DNA of 64,000 nt from Gammaproteobacteria bacterium. Lineage in GTDB: Bacteria > Pseudomonadota > Gammaproteobacteria > Pseudomonadales > Balneatricaceae. Positions within the stretch are counted from its first letter, which is position 1. Each line of letters opens with the position of its first letter. This document shows, in pieces, positions 19,018-29,835 of the stretch. The notes under the pieces are model-generated. The model saw only the letters and a program-made list of their open reading frames with translations, did not search any database and was not told where the DNA came from. A program made the translations under genes and the position numbers. The stretch is from contig JASMLZ010000072.1 in the NCBI GenBank assembly GCA_030748435.1, forward strand, positions 29,911 to 93,910, in the 5' to 3' direction.

Positions 19018-21069
19018 TTACTGCGCCAAAAGAGCGATATCAGCAACACGCGCTAGTTCAGTTTGGATGCCAGACAGTAAAGCTAGCCGATTATTCTTAA
19101 CGGATTCATCATCAGCCATTACCATGGTGCTGGCAAAAAAGGCTTCCAAAGGGTCAGCTAGATTGGCTAAAGCAGATAAAGTGGATTGATAATCACCTTT
19201 AGCAATACTGATTTGGTTAGCCTGGCTGACTTGGATTAAAGCTTGATTAAGAGCTTTTTCATCAGCTTCAACCAGCAGTTTCGCATCAATATGGTCGTTA
19301 CCATTGCCATTCTTCAACAATATATTACTAACACGCTTGTTAGCCTCAGCGAGACTACCGGATGAAGCCAGGGTCAGAAAATGGTTTACAGCCTTCACTC
19401 GGCGATCAAAATCTAAAGGCGAAGATGGTTTATTGGCATTTACTGCCAAGTAAACCTCCGCTTTGATATCTTGATCATCATAGTAGGCGCGCAAGCGCTC
19501 GATAATAAAACTATGTAACTGATTGCGAGTGGTATCTCGATCCTGCTTTAAATTGACATGCAAGCTATAGGCATTATTAATTAAGGCTAATAAATCCAGT
19601 TCCAGCTCTTGTTCGATCATAATTCGCAACAGGCCAACCGTGGCGCGGCGCAGGGCATAGGGGTCTTTGCTGCCTGTTGGTGGTTGTTTTATACCAAACA
19701 GCCCAACCAATGTGTCCAGGCGGTCAGCTAAAGCCAGAGCGCTGGCTTCGAGTGATTGTGGCAGCTTGTCGCCAGCAAATTTGGGCCAGTAATGCTGTTC
19801 AATGGCCTCAGCCGTAATGGTATCTTCACCATCGTTAAGCGCATATACATGCCCCATCAGGCCCTGCAAGTCGCCAAATTCGAGCACCATTTCTGTATTA
19901 AGGTCTGCCTTGGCCAGCAAACCGGCACGTGTTGCTTGGTCAGCATTAGCACCAATTTGGTTGGCGATAGTGCCAGCCAAAGCGGCAATACGGTGGGTTT
20001 TGTCGGCCAAGCTGCCAAGATCTGCCTGAAATACGACTTTTTCCAATGCTGGATTACGACTTTCCAGTGTTGTTTTTTTGTCAGTCTCAAAGAAGAATGC
20101 TGCATCAGCTAAGCGAGGACGGATAACACGTTCATTGCCGGCGATCACGGACTCAGGGCTCTTGCTAATCAGGTTACTAACAGTAATAAAATAAGGTTGT
20201 ATTTCACCCTTGTTATCGACTAGGTGGAAGTATTTCTGATGTTCAGCCATAGATGATACTAAGGCTTGTGCGGGTATGGCCAAAAATGCTTCGTCAAATT
20301 TGCCACACAAACAAACTGGCCATTCCACCAGAGCAGAAACTTCATTTAACAGGTTTTCATTTATCACTGCTTGAGCACCGACTTTGGCGGCTTGCTCGGC
20401 AACCTGGGTGCGTATAATTTGTTTGCGCTCATCTATGTCGACAATCACTTTACCCTGATTGCGTAGTTGTTGGGCGTAGGTCTTGGGGCTGTCGATGGTA
20501 ATGGACTCAAGGCAGTGGAAGCGGTGGCCACGGGTCTGGTTACCATTATTTAAGTTAAATAGAGAACAGTCTACCAGAGTCTCACCCAGCATTAGGATAA
20601 ACCATTGCACAGGGCGCACAAACTCAGCTCGAGATTGGCCCCATCGCATACGCTTGGCAATGGGAAGGTCTGCTAGTGCTTGTTCAATGACTGCCGCAAG
20701 TAGACTCTTGGTGCTGGCACCGGCAACCTGTTTGTCAAAGCTATAATACTGGCCTTTTTCGGTATCGATAACGGCCAGTTCAGACAGTTCAACACCGCAT
20801 GATCTGGCAAAGCCTTGCGCCGCTTTTTCGGGTGCAGAAAGAGACGGGCCGCGCCGGCTCTCTTGACGATCGTCTTGCTGTAGCTGTAGCTGATCGATAA
20901 TAACCGTTAGGCGTCTGGGAGTAGCGTAAGCAGTCACTTCGCCATGTGCCAGACTTAACTGTGCCAACTGTTTTACTATGCTATCACGCAGAGCATTTTG
21001 TAGTGTCTGTAAGGATTTTGGCGGCAGTTCTTCTGTGCCTAACTCAAACAGAAAATCAGCGTGTGACAT
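19018..21069 (-). CDS. glyS: Glycyl-tRNA synthetase beta subunit
   Basis: A 683-residue subunit of the bacterial alpha2beta2 glycyl-tRNA synthetase (E. coli 689). It begins with DFLFELGTEELPPKSL, typical of the family, contains QKYFHLVDNKGEI and LADAAFFFETDKK, and has the C-terminal anticodon-binding region near residues 570-683. Its start overlaps the glyQ stop by one base (21069), the normal translational coupling of the pair. Confidence 0.97.
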   Translation of the reverse strand: MSHADFLFELGTEELPPKSLQTLQNALRDSIVKQLAQLSLAHGEVTAYATPRRLTVIIDQLQLQQDDRQESRRGPSLSAPEKAAQGFARSCGVELSELAVIDTEKGQYYSFDKQVAGASTKSLLAAVIEQALADLPIAKRMRWGQSRAEFVRPVQWFILMLGETLVDCSLFNLNNGNQTRGHRFHCLESITIDSPKTYAQQLRNQGKVIVDIDERKQIIRTQVAEQAAKVGAQAVINENLLNEVSALVEWPVCLCGKFDEAFLAIPAQALVSSMAEHQKYFHLVDNKGEIQPYFITVSNLISKSPESVIAGNERVIRPRLADAAFFFETDKKTTLESRNPALEKVVFQADLGSLADKTHRIAALAGTIANQIGANADQATRAGLLAKADLNTEMVLEFGDLQGLMGHVYALNDGEDTITAEAIEQHYWPKFAGDKLPQSLEASALALADRLDTLVGLFGIKQPPTGSKDPYALRRATVGLLRIMIEQELELDLLALINNAYSLHVNLKQDRDTTRNQLHSFIIERLRAYYDDQDIKAEVYLAVNANKPSSPLDFDRRVKAVNHFLTLASSGSLAEANKRVSNILLKNGNGNDHIDAKLLVEADEKALNQALIQVSQANQISIAKGDYQSTLSALANLADPLEAFFASTMVMADDESVKNNRLALLSGIQTELARVADIALLAQ

Positions 21070-22013
21070 TAGGCTTGCTCCTCATCATTTAACAGTTCGG
21101 CTCTGAGTTCAGGGCTAGCCAAAGGGAAACCCAAAGCTTTGCGGGCAGCATAATATTCGTGAGCCACTTGTCGGGCCATGGTGCGCACGCGCAATATATA
21201 GCGTTGACGCTCAGTCACGGAGATAGCATGACGGGCGTCTAGCAGGTTGAAAGTATGAGAGGCTTTTAAGACTAACTCGTAAGCTGGTATTGGTAGGTGC
21301 GCGGTCACCAGCTTTTCGCATTCGCTTTCATAGTGGTCAAAATTGGAAAATAAAGTAGGCACATGGGCGTGGTCAAAGTTGAAAGTAGACATTTCAACTT
21401 CCTGCTGATGATAAATATCGCCATAGCTTACGACTTCGCCATCTTGCGTGCGGCTCCAGACCAAATCATAAACGCTGTTAACGTTCTGTAGATACATAGC
21501 TATGCGTTCAAGACCAATAGTGATCTCACCCATAACAGGATAGCACTCCAAGCCACCAGCTTGCTGAAAATAGGTAAACTGGGAAACTTCCATGCCATTC
21601 AACCAGACTTCCCAGCCTAAACCCCAGGCACCAAGCGTAGGTGATTCCCAGTTATCTTCCACAAAGCGAATATCGTGAACTTCTGGATCAATGCCCAGGT
21701 GTTTCAAGCAGTCTAGATACATGTCCTGAAAGTTATCAGGCGACGGCTTGATAACTACTTGAAATTGAAAGTAATGTTGCAGGCGATTAGGGTTTTCACC
21801 ATAACGGCCGTCGGTAGGTCGGCGGCTAGGCTGAACATAGGCAGAGCGCCAGGTTTCTGGTCCAATGGCCTTCAAAAAGGTGGCAGGGTGAAAGGTACCC
21901 GCGCCCACTTCCATATCCAGAGGCTGCATGATATTACAGCCCTTGTCTGACCAGAATTGTTGTAAGGCAAATATTAGACCCTGAAAAGTGCCGCTATCGG
22001 TAGTAGTATCCAC
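21069..22013 (-). CDS. glyQ: Glycyl-tRNA synthetase alpha subunit
   Basis: A 314-residue catalytic subunit that activates glycine. Characteristic stretches are [60 protein letters not shown] and the C-terminal AVQ-type region around [16 protein letters not shown]. Slightly longer than in E. coli (303). Transcribed with glyS. Confidence 0.97.
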   Translation of the reverse strand: MDTTTDSGTFQGLIFALQQFWSDKGCNIMQPLDMEVGAGTFHPATFLKAIGPETWRSAYVQPSRRPTDGRYGENPNRLQHYFQFQVVIKPSPDNFQDMYLDCLKHLGIDPEVHDIRFVEDNWESPTLGAWGLGWEVWLNGMEVSQFTYFQQAGGLECYPVMGEITIGLERIAMYLQNVNSVYDLVWSRTQDGEVVSYGDIYHQQEVEMSTFNFDHAHVPTLFSNFDHYESECEKLVTAHLPIPAYELVLKASHTFNLLDARHAISVTERQRYILRVRTMARQVAHEYYAARKALGFPLASPELRAELLNDEEQA

Positions 22014-22258
22014 GCTGTCAAATCCACTTTTGACGGTTAATCGAGTCAGCCCCTAAGTGGGCTAAAATAAAAGGCGGTATTATACCCTATTCAAGATTTT
22101 GGCGCATGAAGTTGAGTGCTTCTACAAGGGCAAAATAACCTAAAAATGCCACTAAGTCAGGTTTATTGTGCCTAAAATAATGGAAATCGGTAAAGCGAGG
22201 AGTGTACGTCCAATAAGGGTGGTATGATAGGTTTTCCGCTGTTTTGTATATTTGTTCT

Positions 22259-23113
22259 ATGAAATCTTATTTAGCCACTGCTACGATTCGCTTGTTTGGT
22301 TTGCTGCCCATGATGGTAGCCCAGTTTATTGGTTTGTTAGTAGGCCGTTTATTATTCTGGCTGCCCAACGCAACAAAAAATGAAACCCGCTTAAATATTC
22401 AACGTTGTCTGCCGCAACTTCCCAAGCATCGACAACAAAGCCTGTTAAAAGATAGCCTTGCTCATACGGCTATGGCAATGCTGGAAATGGGCCATAATTG
22501 GTGTGGCGCCAATGCTCTGAATCTGGCGAGAATAAAGCATGTCCAGGGAGATGATTTATTAGCGACAACCCGTACTCGCATTATCCTTACTCCTCATTTG
22601 GGCAATTGGGAGTTATTTGCTGCCTGGTTGGCAAGCCATACCCAACTAACTGCCCTGTATAAGCCCGCTAAATTGCCTGCTTTGGACATGCTGATTGCCA
22701 GTGGTCGTAAAGCGTCAGGTATGGCTTTGGCGCCGGCATCTGCGTCTGGTGTTAAGGCTCTTAAAAAAGCTTTAAAAAAACAGCAGTCTATCCTGATATT
22801 GCCTGATCAGGAGCCTCCTGTGGCAGCGTCTATCGAAGCCACCTTCTTTGCCCAGCCTGCTTATACTATGACATTGGTGGCACAATTAGCGAAAGGCGAA
22901 AATGTACAATTGCTGCTTGGTTGGTCCAGGCGCTTGGGTGTGGGTAAGGGGTTTGCTATTCAATTACTGGATATTACTGATGACCTGCAAGAAGCTAAAT
23001 TAGCAGATTCAGTACAAGCTATGAACGATGCCATAGCTGACCTTATTCTTACAGACCCTGCTCAATACCAGTGGGAATACAGGCGTTTCAAGCATACTCT
23101 GGAGCAGGATTGA
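22259..23113 (+). CDS. Lauroyl/myristoyl acyltransferase homologue (LpxL/HtrB family)
   Basis: A 284-residue inner-membrane acyltransferase of the LpxL/LpxM family, which adds secondary acyl chains to lipid A. It has an N-terminal hydrophobic segment (IRLFGLLPMMVAQFIGLLVGRLLF), the catalytic HX4D/E-type motif as HLGNWE, and ILPDQEPP with VEATF-like sequence further on. The ORF track begins at a TTG; ATG 22259 (MKSYLATATIRLFG) is preferred. A single gene reading toward a decayed region, divergent from glyQ. Pseudomonas places a similar gene beside glyQ. The specific acyl donor is unknown. Confidence 0.85.
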   Translation: MKSYLATATIRLFGLLPMMVAQFIGLLVGRLLFWLPNATKNETRLNIQRCLPQLPKHRQQSLLKDSLAHTAMAMLEMGHNWCGANALNLARIKHVQGDDLLATTRTRIILTPHLGNWELFAAWLASHTQLTALYKPAKLPALDMLIASGRKASGMALAPASASGVKALKKALKKQQSILILPDQEPPVAASIEATFFAQPAYTMTLVAQLAKGENVQLLLGWSRRLGVGKGFAIQLLDITDDLQEAKLADSVQAMNDAIADLILTDPAQYQWEYRRFKHTLEQD

Positions 23114-23134
23114 TTTACTGGTGGATTATGCGTC

Positions 23135-23885
23135 GAGCTTATTCGCCAGAGGAGTTTGATAGAACGTATTATTAAATATAGAACTGGCTGGTGTAAGATT
23201 GCTGGCTATCTGTGGATAAATATTTTGTTGCGGGCAGATTCCGATATAAATCAGGTAAAAAATTCTGATAATGACGTTTGCTTGATATCCAAACAAGGGC
23301 CTTTTATCGCTAACCAGTGCAGTAAGGCATAGTGCTTAATAGTTCCAATCCCATTTCAAAAATACCTTATTTGAATAAGATATATTATTGTTTTAAATAA
23401 AAAATAATTTTTAACCAAAGAAATACGCAAGGTTTATGCTAGGGGTATTAGTAGGTAATAAGTGCTTAAAAGTATTCGCATTTGGGTTTGTTTCTGGCAA
23501 ATTATTTCTCTATACCTTGTATAGACCCTGTTTCTTGAAGTTCTGTATTTTTGTGGATAAGTCTGTTGATACTATTTAATTTTATGTAATATAATATATT
23601 TAAGTTAGCTAAAACATGGGCGTAAATATAGCCAGCAAGGTAAAGGTTTCAAATTGCTCCGGCAGTATGGAAAAAAATCCACTTGGCCGTGGGGCTAATA
23701 TCATCTTGGGGCCTAATCCAGCCTTGTGGCCAATAGATAAGTATCAAAGCACAAACTGCAAAGAATTCCCATCCAGCATCGCCTGCTGATCCGGGGCGGC
23801 CCGAGCTTCAAATTTGATACGTATTGCCAGATTAGGGTAAATAAGATTTAGCCTCTTAAGGCAATTAACACACCTTGTTCTATAT
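23135..23885 (-). pseudogene. Decayed tandem copy of the methyltransferase-trkH segment
   Basis: This gene-free stretch aligns almost end to end with about 24030-24890. The first part matches the methyltransferase gene (CTATCTGTGGATAAATATT at 23207 against TTATCTGTGGATAAATATT at 24112; GGCATAGT, GCCTTTTA and GTTTGC blocks follow in the same order). The second part (about 23590-23885) matches the 3' end of trkH: ACATGGGCGTAAATATAGCCAG and TCCACTTGGCCGTGG. Many substitutions, indels and stop codons make both fragments non-functional. The 3' end of the methyltransferase copy is missing. Confidence 0.85.
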
Positions 23886-23889
23886 TTGC

Positions 23890-24450
23890 TTACTTGCGGG
23901 CAATAAGGAGGGCTTGGCCTGCTATGCTGGGATATTTGTCAGGCAGATAAAGTTCTTGTTCATCTAAATAGACCAGAGGCACCAAGCCACTGAATAGTGT
24001 TAATAATTCGCCGGGTTGTAAGAGAAAATTGTTGTTGCTGGGTTTGCCTGTCAGAGGAATCTGATTGAAGGTCTGATAAAATAGAGTACCGTTGGGTTTG
24101 AGGCTGCTAATTATCTGTGGATAAATATTTCGTTGCAGGTAGGCGCTGACATAAATTAGATCAAATTCTGATGCTGGCCATGTTTGCGTAACATCCAGAC
24201 AGCTGCCTTTTACCTCCAACCTATGCCGTAGGGCATAGTCATTGACGGCCTTGATAGCGACCTCAGAAATGTCCCATGCTTGAACATTAAGTCCCTGCTT
24301 TGCAAGAAAAAATGCGTTTTGACCAAGGCCGCATGCAAGGTCCAGAGCAGAACCGTTAGTGGGTAGTAAGTGTTTATAGGTGCTCAACCAGGGGTTAACT
24401 TTTGGCAGATGATTGCTTTTAGAGTAGCGTTGGTTCCATTTATCCGGCAT
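23890..24450 (-). CDS. Class I SAM-dependent methyltransferase (TehB-like)
   Basis: A 186-residue methyltransferase. The SAM-binding motif I is LDLACGLGQNAFFLA near residues 36-50, followed by the acidic D in VQAWDIS and the later FDLIYVSAYL and SLKPNGTLFYQTF strands. The opening MPDKWNQRYS resembles TehB/thiopurine-methyltransferase-type proteins. The substrate is unknown. It is downstream of trkH by 58 bp on the same strand and may be co-transcribed. Two perfect DnaA boxes occur, one inside it (24116) and one just before it (24461). Confidence 0.85.
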   Translation of the reverse strand: MPDKWNQRYSKSNHLPKVNPWLSTYKHLLPTNGSALDLACGLGQNAFFLAKQGLNVQAWDISEVAIKAVNDYALRHRLEVKGSCLDVTQTWPASEFDLIYVSAYLQRNIYPQIISSLKPNGTLFYQTFNQIPLTGKPSNNNFLLQPGELLTLFSGLVPLVYLDEQELYLPDKYPSIAGQALLIARK

Positions 24451-24508
24451 TTTGTTTTCCTGTGGATAAATCTGTTGACAGTATTTTTAATAATATATTA
24501 TATTATAT

Positions 24509-25984
24509 TTAATCTCGCCAAAACATAGGCGTAAATATAACCAGTAAGGTAAACACTTCAAGTCGGCCTAACAACATGGAAAAGCACAAAATCCACTTGG
24601 CCGTGGTATTGATATCACCGTAGTGCTCAGCTACGTCACCTAAGCCTGGGCCTAGGTTATTGAGTGTTGCGCCAACTGCGGACCAGGCAGTAACCTGGTC
24701 CAGACCTGTGGCCAAGAGTACAATCATCATCACTATAAATACCAGAGCATACACTGAAAAGAAACCCCATACAGCGTCAGCTACCCGGTCTGGGATGGCT
24801 GTGCCACCGAGCTTGACGCGAATAACTGCATTGGGGTGAATAAGGCGTTGTACTTCTCTTAGCCCCTGTTTTAATACAATTAACACGCGCACCACCTTCA
24901 TGCCACCCCCGGTTGATCCGGCACAGCCACCGATAAAGGCAGCACTAAACAACAGAAATGGTAACATAGCAGGCCAACTGGCAAAGTCAGCAGTGGCATA
25001 ACCGGTAGTGGTAGCAATAGACACGACTTCAAACAGGCCCTGGCGAAAGCTGCCTATCCAGCCCATATTGGTGGCGATACCGAGTGTGATAATGGTCACC
25101 ACGGAGATACTGGCAATAATACTCAGGAAAAACTGGAATTCTTCATCTCGCCAGTAGTGTTGTAGATTAAAGCTGTGATGTTTATTACGCAGCAGTCGGG
25201 CAGTTTGGAAATGTAGCCCAAAGTTAATGGCAGCGAGCAACATAAAGACAATGGCAATGCCTTCGATAACAGGGCTGTCAAAATAGCCCAGGCTGGCATC
25301 ATGGGTGGAAAAGCCCCCAATGGCAATGGTTGAAAAGCTGTGGCAGATGGCATCAAAGGCGCTCATACCGGCCGCCCAATAGGCCAAGGCACAGCTGACT
25401 GTCAGGGCAAGATAAATATACCAAAGGTGTTTGGCTGTTTCGGTAATGCGTGGGGTTAGCTTGGAGTCTTTAACAGGCCCCGGTGTTTCTGCCCGGTATA
25501 GCTGCATGCCACCAATGCCCAGCATGGGTAAAATGGCCACCGCCAGGACGATAATACCCATACCACCAAACCATTGTAACAGCTGCCGATAGAAGAGGAT
25601 GGATTCTGGTAGGTAGTCAATCTTAATAACCACTGTGGCACCGGTAGTGGTAAGCCCGGAGAGGGATTCAAACAGGGCATCAACAAATTGCCAATTTACT
25701 TGCCATGGCTTTACCAGATATAGAGGCAGGGCGCCGAATATGCCCAGGATCGTCCAAAACATGACGACAATGACAAAGCCGTCACGCGTGCGCAGTACTT
25801 TTTGGTGTTTAGCTGCCGGCAGCCAGGTGACTAGCCCAACTGCCAGGGTAATGACAAAGGCTTCTATAAAAGCCATATGAGCACCATCTTGATAGATAAA
25901 AGACACCAGCAGGGGTGGCAGCATGGCCAGACTGAATACCATCAGGAGGATGCCAATAATTTTCTGAGTAACTCGCAGGTGCAT
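24509..25984 (-). CDS. trkH: Trk potassium uptake channel subunit TrkH
   Basis: A 491-residue potassium-translocating membrane protein of the SKT superfamily (E. coli TrkH 483). Selectivity-filter-like loops are visible: SGLTTTGATV, STIAIGGFSTHDAS, SIATTTGYATADF and ATLNNLGPGLG, one per repeat. It lies 8 bp after trkA, so both come from one transcript. Its 3' end is duplicated as a relic at 23590-23885. Confidence 0.96.
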   Translation of the reverse strand: MHLRVTQKIIGILLMVFSLAMLPPLLVSFIYQDGAHMAFIEAFVITLAVGLVTWLPAAKHQKVLRTRDGFVIVVMFWTILGIFGALPLYLVKPWQVNWQFVDALFESLSGLTTTGATVVIKIDYLPESILFYRQLLQWFGGMGIIVLAVAILPMLGIGGMQLYRAETPGPVKDSKLTPRITETAKHLWYIYLALTVSCALAYWAAGMSAFDAICHSFSTIAIGGFSTHDASLGYFDSPVIEGIAIVFMLLAAINFGLHFQTARLLRNKHHSFNLQHYWRDEEFQFFLSIIASISVVTIITLGIATNMGWIGSFRQGLFEVVSIATTTGYATADFASWPAMLPFLLFSAAFIGGCAGSTGGGMKVVRVLIVLKQGLREVQRLIHPNAVIRVKLGGTAIPDRVADAVWGFFSVYALVFIVMMIVLLATGLDQVTAWSAVGATLNNLGPGLGDVAEHYGDINTTAKWILCFSMLLGRLEVFTLLVIFTPMFWRD

Positions 25985-25992
25985 ATTGGGCC

Positions 25993-27375
25993 CTAGAAAA
26001 AGGTAAGAGCGACGGCAAACAGGCGCTCAACTTCATTTATCATGCGTCTATCTGTCAGGAAAAGTATAACATGGTCGTTATTTTCAATAACGGTATCATG
26101 ATGTGCCATAAGCACTTTTTCTTTTCTTACAATGGCGCCAAAGCTGGTGCCCTGAGGCAGGTCTATTTGCTCCAGACGACGGCCTACTACCTGAGAGGTT
26201 TTGAGATCTCCATGGGCAATCACTTCTATGGCTTCAGCTGCGCCACGGCGCAACGAGTGTACATTGACGATATCGCCACGGCGCACATGGGTAAGCAAGC
26301 TACTAACGGTGGTTTGTTGTGGAGAAATGGCAATATCAATAGTGCCATCTTCAATCAGGTCCACATAAGCCGGGTTGCTGATTAAGGTCATCACATTGCG
26401 TACACCCAGGCGTTTAGCCAACATGGAAGCCATAATATTGGCTTCGTCGTCATTGGTTAAAGCACAAAATACATCGGTAGCTTCAATATTTTCTTCAATT
26501 AACAAATCCTGATCAGAAGCACTGCCGTGCAGTACAATCACATCGTTCAGGGTATCGGCCAATTGCTCACAACGTGCCAGGCCGCGTTCGATCATTTTTA
26601 CCCGAAAGTCCTTGGACAGGTTGCGGGCCAGGCGGGAGCCAATATTACCACCACCGGCAATCATAATTTTCTTATAGGGCTTTTCCAAGCGCCTAAGTTC
26701 GCCCATTACCGCGCGAATATCCTGCTTGGCGGCAATAAAAAAGACTTCATCATCGACATGAATTTCTGTGTCACCTTCAGGCACGATAGCGTGGTCTTTA
26801 CGGAAGATGGCTGCGACTCGCGTATCAATGCTGGGCATATGCTGCCGCAGGTTGGCAATAGGCTGGCCTACCAGAGGTCCCCCCAAGCGGGCTTTTACGG
26901 CTACTAGTTGTACACGACCATCAGCAAAATCAAGTACCTGAAGAGCGCTGGGGTTTTCGATCAGACGTTGCACGTGCTTGGTTACCAGCTTCTCTGGGCT
27001 GATAATAACATCAATGGGGAAGGCACCACTTTCGCTCTTAAATAAGGCCCCTCGCTGATTCAGATATTGATGTGAGCGAATACGGCTGATGGTGGTGGGG
27101 GTGAGATAGACGTGTTTGGCGATCTGACAAGCCACCATATTGACTTCATCGCTATTGGTTACTGCCACCAGCATATCAGCATCTTCTGCACCAGCAGCCT
27201 CCAGTATATTGGGCAGTGAGGCAGCGCCTGCTACGGTACGGATATCCAGACGATCCTGCAGATCCTTAAGGGCTGCCGTATCCTGATCCACCATGGTGAT
27301 GTCATTAGCATCAATGGCCAGGTTTTCCGCCAGGGTTTTGCCGACCTGGCCGGCACCGAGAATGATTATTTTCAT
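25993..27375 (-). CDS. trkA: Trk potassium uptake regulator TrkA
   Basis: A 460-residue peripheral membrane protein that gates TrkH. It has two RCK-N/RCK-C pairs: [20 protein letters not shown] at the start and a second Rossmann [13 protein letters not shown] near residue 238, each binding NAD(H). The ORF begins 18 codons upstream, but the conserved start is MKIIILG at 27375. E. coli TrkA is 458 residues. Confidence 0.96.
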   Translation of the reverse strand: MKIIILGAGQVGKTLAENLAIDANDITMVDQDTAALKDLQDRLDIRTVAGAASLPNILEAAGAEDADMLVAVTNSDEVNMVACQIAKHVYLTPTTISRIRSHQYLNQRGALFKSESGAFPIDVIISPEKLVTKHVQRLIENPSALQVLDFADGRVQLVAVKARLGGPLVGQPIANLRQHMPSIDTRVAAIFRKDHAIVPEGDTEIHVDDEVFFIAAKQDIRAVMGELRRLEKPYKKIMIAGGGNIGSRLARNLSKDFRVKMIERGLARCEQLADTLNDVIVLHGSASDQDLLIEENIEATDVFCALTNDDEANIMASMLAKRLGVRNVMTLISNPAYVDLIEDGTIDIAISPQQTTVSSLLTHVRRGDIVNVHSLRRGAAEAIEVIAHGDLKTSQVVGRRLEQIDLPQGTSFGAIVRKEKVLMAHHDTVIENNDHVILFLTDRRMINEVERLFAVALTFF

Positions 27376-27469
27376 AACGGTCGCTTCAGTGATGTGAGCC
27401 GATTTGCTTGCTATGATACCAGAAACCACAGGCGTGTCATGGGTATTAGCATCAGCTTGGTAAAGTTTG

Positions 27470-28771
27470 TTACGGGAATGCCTTTTTTAGTACGGCATAA
27501 TAAAAGCCGTCATGTCCGTCAGGTCGGGGGAAGAGCTGACGGCCATAGTCAGTTGCTTGCCCCCAGTCAGCCACAATGGCTTGTTGTTGAGCATCTTCCT
27601 GCGCCTGCAAAAAGCGTTTAATAATGCGTTCGTTTTCCTGTCGTAGCACAGAGCAGGTGGCATAAACCAGCAGGCCTCCGGGTGCCAGAGTGGGCCATAA
27701 TTGCTGCAATAAAGTCAGTTGTAACTGGGCCAAACGCGTAATATCTTCATTGCTGCGTAGCAGCTTTATATCTGGATTACGGCGAATGACCCCGGTGGCG
27801 GAACAGGGGGCATCCAATAAAATACGTTCAAAGGCTTGACCATCCCACCAACTCTCCGGCTGGCTGGCATCGGCGCAAATAACCTCGGCTGACAATTGCA
27901 AACGTTGCAGATTATCATGTAATCGGCCAATACGGCGCTGTTCCAGCTCAACTGCAGTTACTTGCACATCAGCAATTTCCAGCAGGTGACCAGTTTTTCC
28001 GCCCGGTGCTGCACAGGCATCAAGTACCCGCTGGCCGGTCTGTAAGTCTAACAGGGTTGGTGCCAATTGTGGTGCTTCATCCTGCACGCTCACCCAGCCT
28101 TGCGCAAAGCCCGGCAGTTCATCGACCTGACAAGAGTTGGCTAACTGTACACCCCAAGGGCTAAAGGTACAGGCCTTGGCCTGGATATTGGCTTTTGCCA
28201 GCAACGCCAGATACTCGGGTGTGGTGTGATGACGTTGATTGACACGCAGTGTCATAGGGGCTTGCTGATCATTGGCACAGAGTATAGCTTGCCAATAATC
28301 GGGCCAGTGATTGGCCAGTTTTACCTGTAGCCAATGGGGATGGTTGTAGTGGAATTCTGGTGTATCCTCTAACGCCTGCGGTAGCGTTTCACGTTGGCGT
28401 AAAAATGCTCTCAGCACACCATTGATCAGTGCCGGTGCCCAAGCTTGGCCGCTGGCTTTAGCGGCCTCCACGCAACTGCCAACAGCGGCATGATGGGGAG
28501 TGCGCATATGGGAAAGCTCGTACAGCCCCACTAGCATAAGCGCATAGATATCAAGATCGCGGTTACGCAGAGGCTTATTGAGCAGATGTTGAGCAATGCT
28601 GTTAAGTTGGGGGTAATAGCGGCAGGTTCCGTACACCATTTGTGATAGCAGCGCTCGTTCTTTTGCTTCCGCCTGAGTTAAAGCAAGGGGTAGGCTTGCA
28701 GCCAAAGAGCCCTGTTCACGCAGCACTTCGGTAATGGCCAGAGCAGCCAGATAGCGAGTCGGATCTGCCAT
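27470..28771 (-). CDS. rsmB: 16S rRNA m5C967 methyltransferase RsmB
   Basis: A 433-residue enzyme with an N-terminal NusB-like domain ([17 protein letters not shown], residues ~5-130) and a C-terminal SAM domain. Motifs are [15 protein letters not shown] (SAM binding), [19 protein letters not shown] (catalytic Cys in PC) and [13 protein letters not shown] (second Cys). The start is taken as [12 protein letters not shown] at 28771, five bases after the fmt stop. The ORF's extra 30 codons overlap fmt. Confidence 0.95.
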   Translation of the reverse strand: MADPTRYLAALAITEVLREQGSLAASLPLALTQAEAKERALLSQMVYGTCRYYPQLNSIAQHLLNKPLRNRDLDIYALMLVGLYELSHMRTPHHAAVGSCVEAAKASGQAWAPALINGVLRAFLRQRETLPQALEDTPEFHYNHPHWLQVKLANHWPDYWQAILCANDQQAPMTLRVNQRHHTTPEYLALLAKANIQAKACTFSPWGVQLANSCQVDELPGFAQGWVSVQDEAPQLAPTLLDLQTGQRVLDACAAPGGKTGHLLEIADVQVTAVELEQRRIGRLHDNLQRLQLSAEVICADASQPESWWDGQAFERILLDAPCSATGVIRRNPDIKLLRSNEDITRLAQLQLTLLQQLWPTLAPGGLLVYATCSVLRQENERIIKRFLQAQEDAQQQAIVADWGQATDYGRQLFPRPDGHDGFYYAVLKKAFP

Positions 28772-28776
28772 GTGAG

Positions 28777-29724
28777 CTAGCAACCCAGTTGACTGCCTAC
28801 AGGCAGCTTTGATTGCAGATTTTTGAGCTGTGGGCCAGTTATGGTTTTCCCCCCAGGCCACTGTAATTGGGTAATCAATAACTGACCCTGGCCACAGGCC
28901 ACATTAATGCCCTGTTTACTATAGCCCAGGATACTGCCCGGCTGAGCACTCATATTGGTGTCTGTTAGTACTACCGTTGACCAAATACGCAAACGTTGCT
29001 CACCATAGTCCGTATAGGCCACAGGCCAGGGGTTTAAGCCGCGGACTTGTCGGTTGATGGCCTGAGCGGAGGTATGCCAATCAATAACGCCTTCTGCTTT
29101 GCTTAGTTTGGTGGCGTAGCAGGCTTGGCTATCATCCTGCTGCTCGGCCCTAAGCACCTCTATTTGTTGCAGGGCCTCCAGCAAACCTGCGCGGCCACTG
29201 GTGGCAAGCCTGTCATGCAGGCTGGCTGATGTATCCGCCTCATCTATAGTGATGCTCCGCTTAAGCAACATGGGGCCTGTATCAAGACCGGCTGCCATTT
29301 GCATTATAGTTACCCCGGTTGTTTTATCGCCGGCTAGCAAGGCCCGTTGAATGGGTGCCGCACCTCGCCAGCGTGGGAGCAGAGAAGCGTGCACGTTAAT
29401 ACAGCCTAGGCGAGGTGTTTGTAATACTGCTTCGGGTAATAGCAGGCCATAAGCCACCACCACCATAATATCGGCTTGATAATCAGCCAGTTTGGCCTGT
29501 GCAGCGGGGGCCTTTAGTGACAGTGGTTGTTGTACTTCAACATTGTGCGCGTCGGCCAACTGTTTAACTGGGCTGGCAGTGAGCTTGCGGCCGCGACCGG
29601 CTGGGCGATCAGGTTGGCTATACACGGCCACTACCTGATGCTCGCTATCAAGCAGCGCTTGTAGATGTTGGGCGGCAAATTCAGGTGTGCCGGCGAAGAT
29701 AATGCGCAAGGCTTGGGTGCTCAC
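28777..29724 (-). CDS. fmt: Methionyl-tRNA formyltransferase
   Basis: A 315-residue enzyme (E. coli 315) that formylates initiator Met-tRNA. Motifs: LRIIFAGTPEFAAQHLQALL at the start, the formyl-THF signature NVHASLLPRWRGAAPIQRALL with catalytic Asn/His, GVTIMQMAAGLDTGPML, and the C-terminal OB-fold region from about residue 205. Part of def-fmt-rsmB-trkA-trkH. Confidence 0.96.
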   Translation of the reverse strand: MSTQALRIIFAGTPEFAAQHLQALLDSEHQVVAVYSQPDRPAGRGRKLTASPVKQLADAHNVEVQQPLSLKAPAAQAKLADYQADIMVVVAYGLLLPEAVLQTPRLGCINVHASLLPRWRGAAPIQRALLAGDKTTGVTIMQMAAGLDTGPMLLKRSITIDEADTSASLHDRLATSGRAGLLEALQQIEVLRAEQQDDSQACYATKLSKAEGVIDWHTSAQAINRQVRGLNPWPVAYTDYGEQRLRIWSTVVLTDTNMSAQPGSILGYSKQGINVACGQGQLLITQLQWPGGKTITGPQLKNLQSKLPVGSQLGC

Positions 29725-29835
29725 AAGTGCTCCTTGAGTGGCAAAGGTTTAGGCAATCTCTGCTCAATAAAATCAATAGCTTAGAGGTTGCTGCGTCGCC
29801 AGACTTCTGGTCATGGTGAAGGTTGCAGAGATGCT

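Noticed and set aside
22014-22258. Small gene between glyQ and the lpxL-like gene
   Set aside because: No frame with a plausible start, ribosome binding site and length was seen; it reads as a promoter region.
29725-29835. Imperfect inverted repeat in the fmt-def gap (GGCAATCTCTGC / GCAGAGATGC)
   Set aside because: Arms are short and imperfect, and no second copy was found; too weak to call an element.
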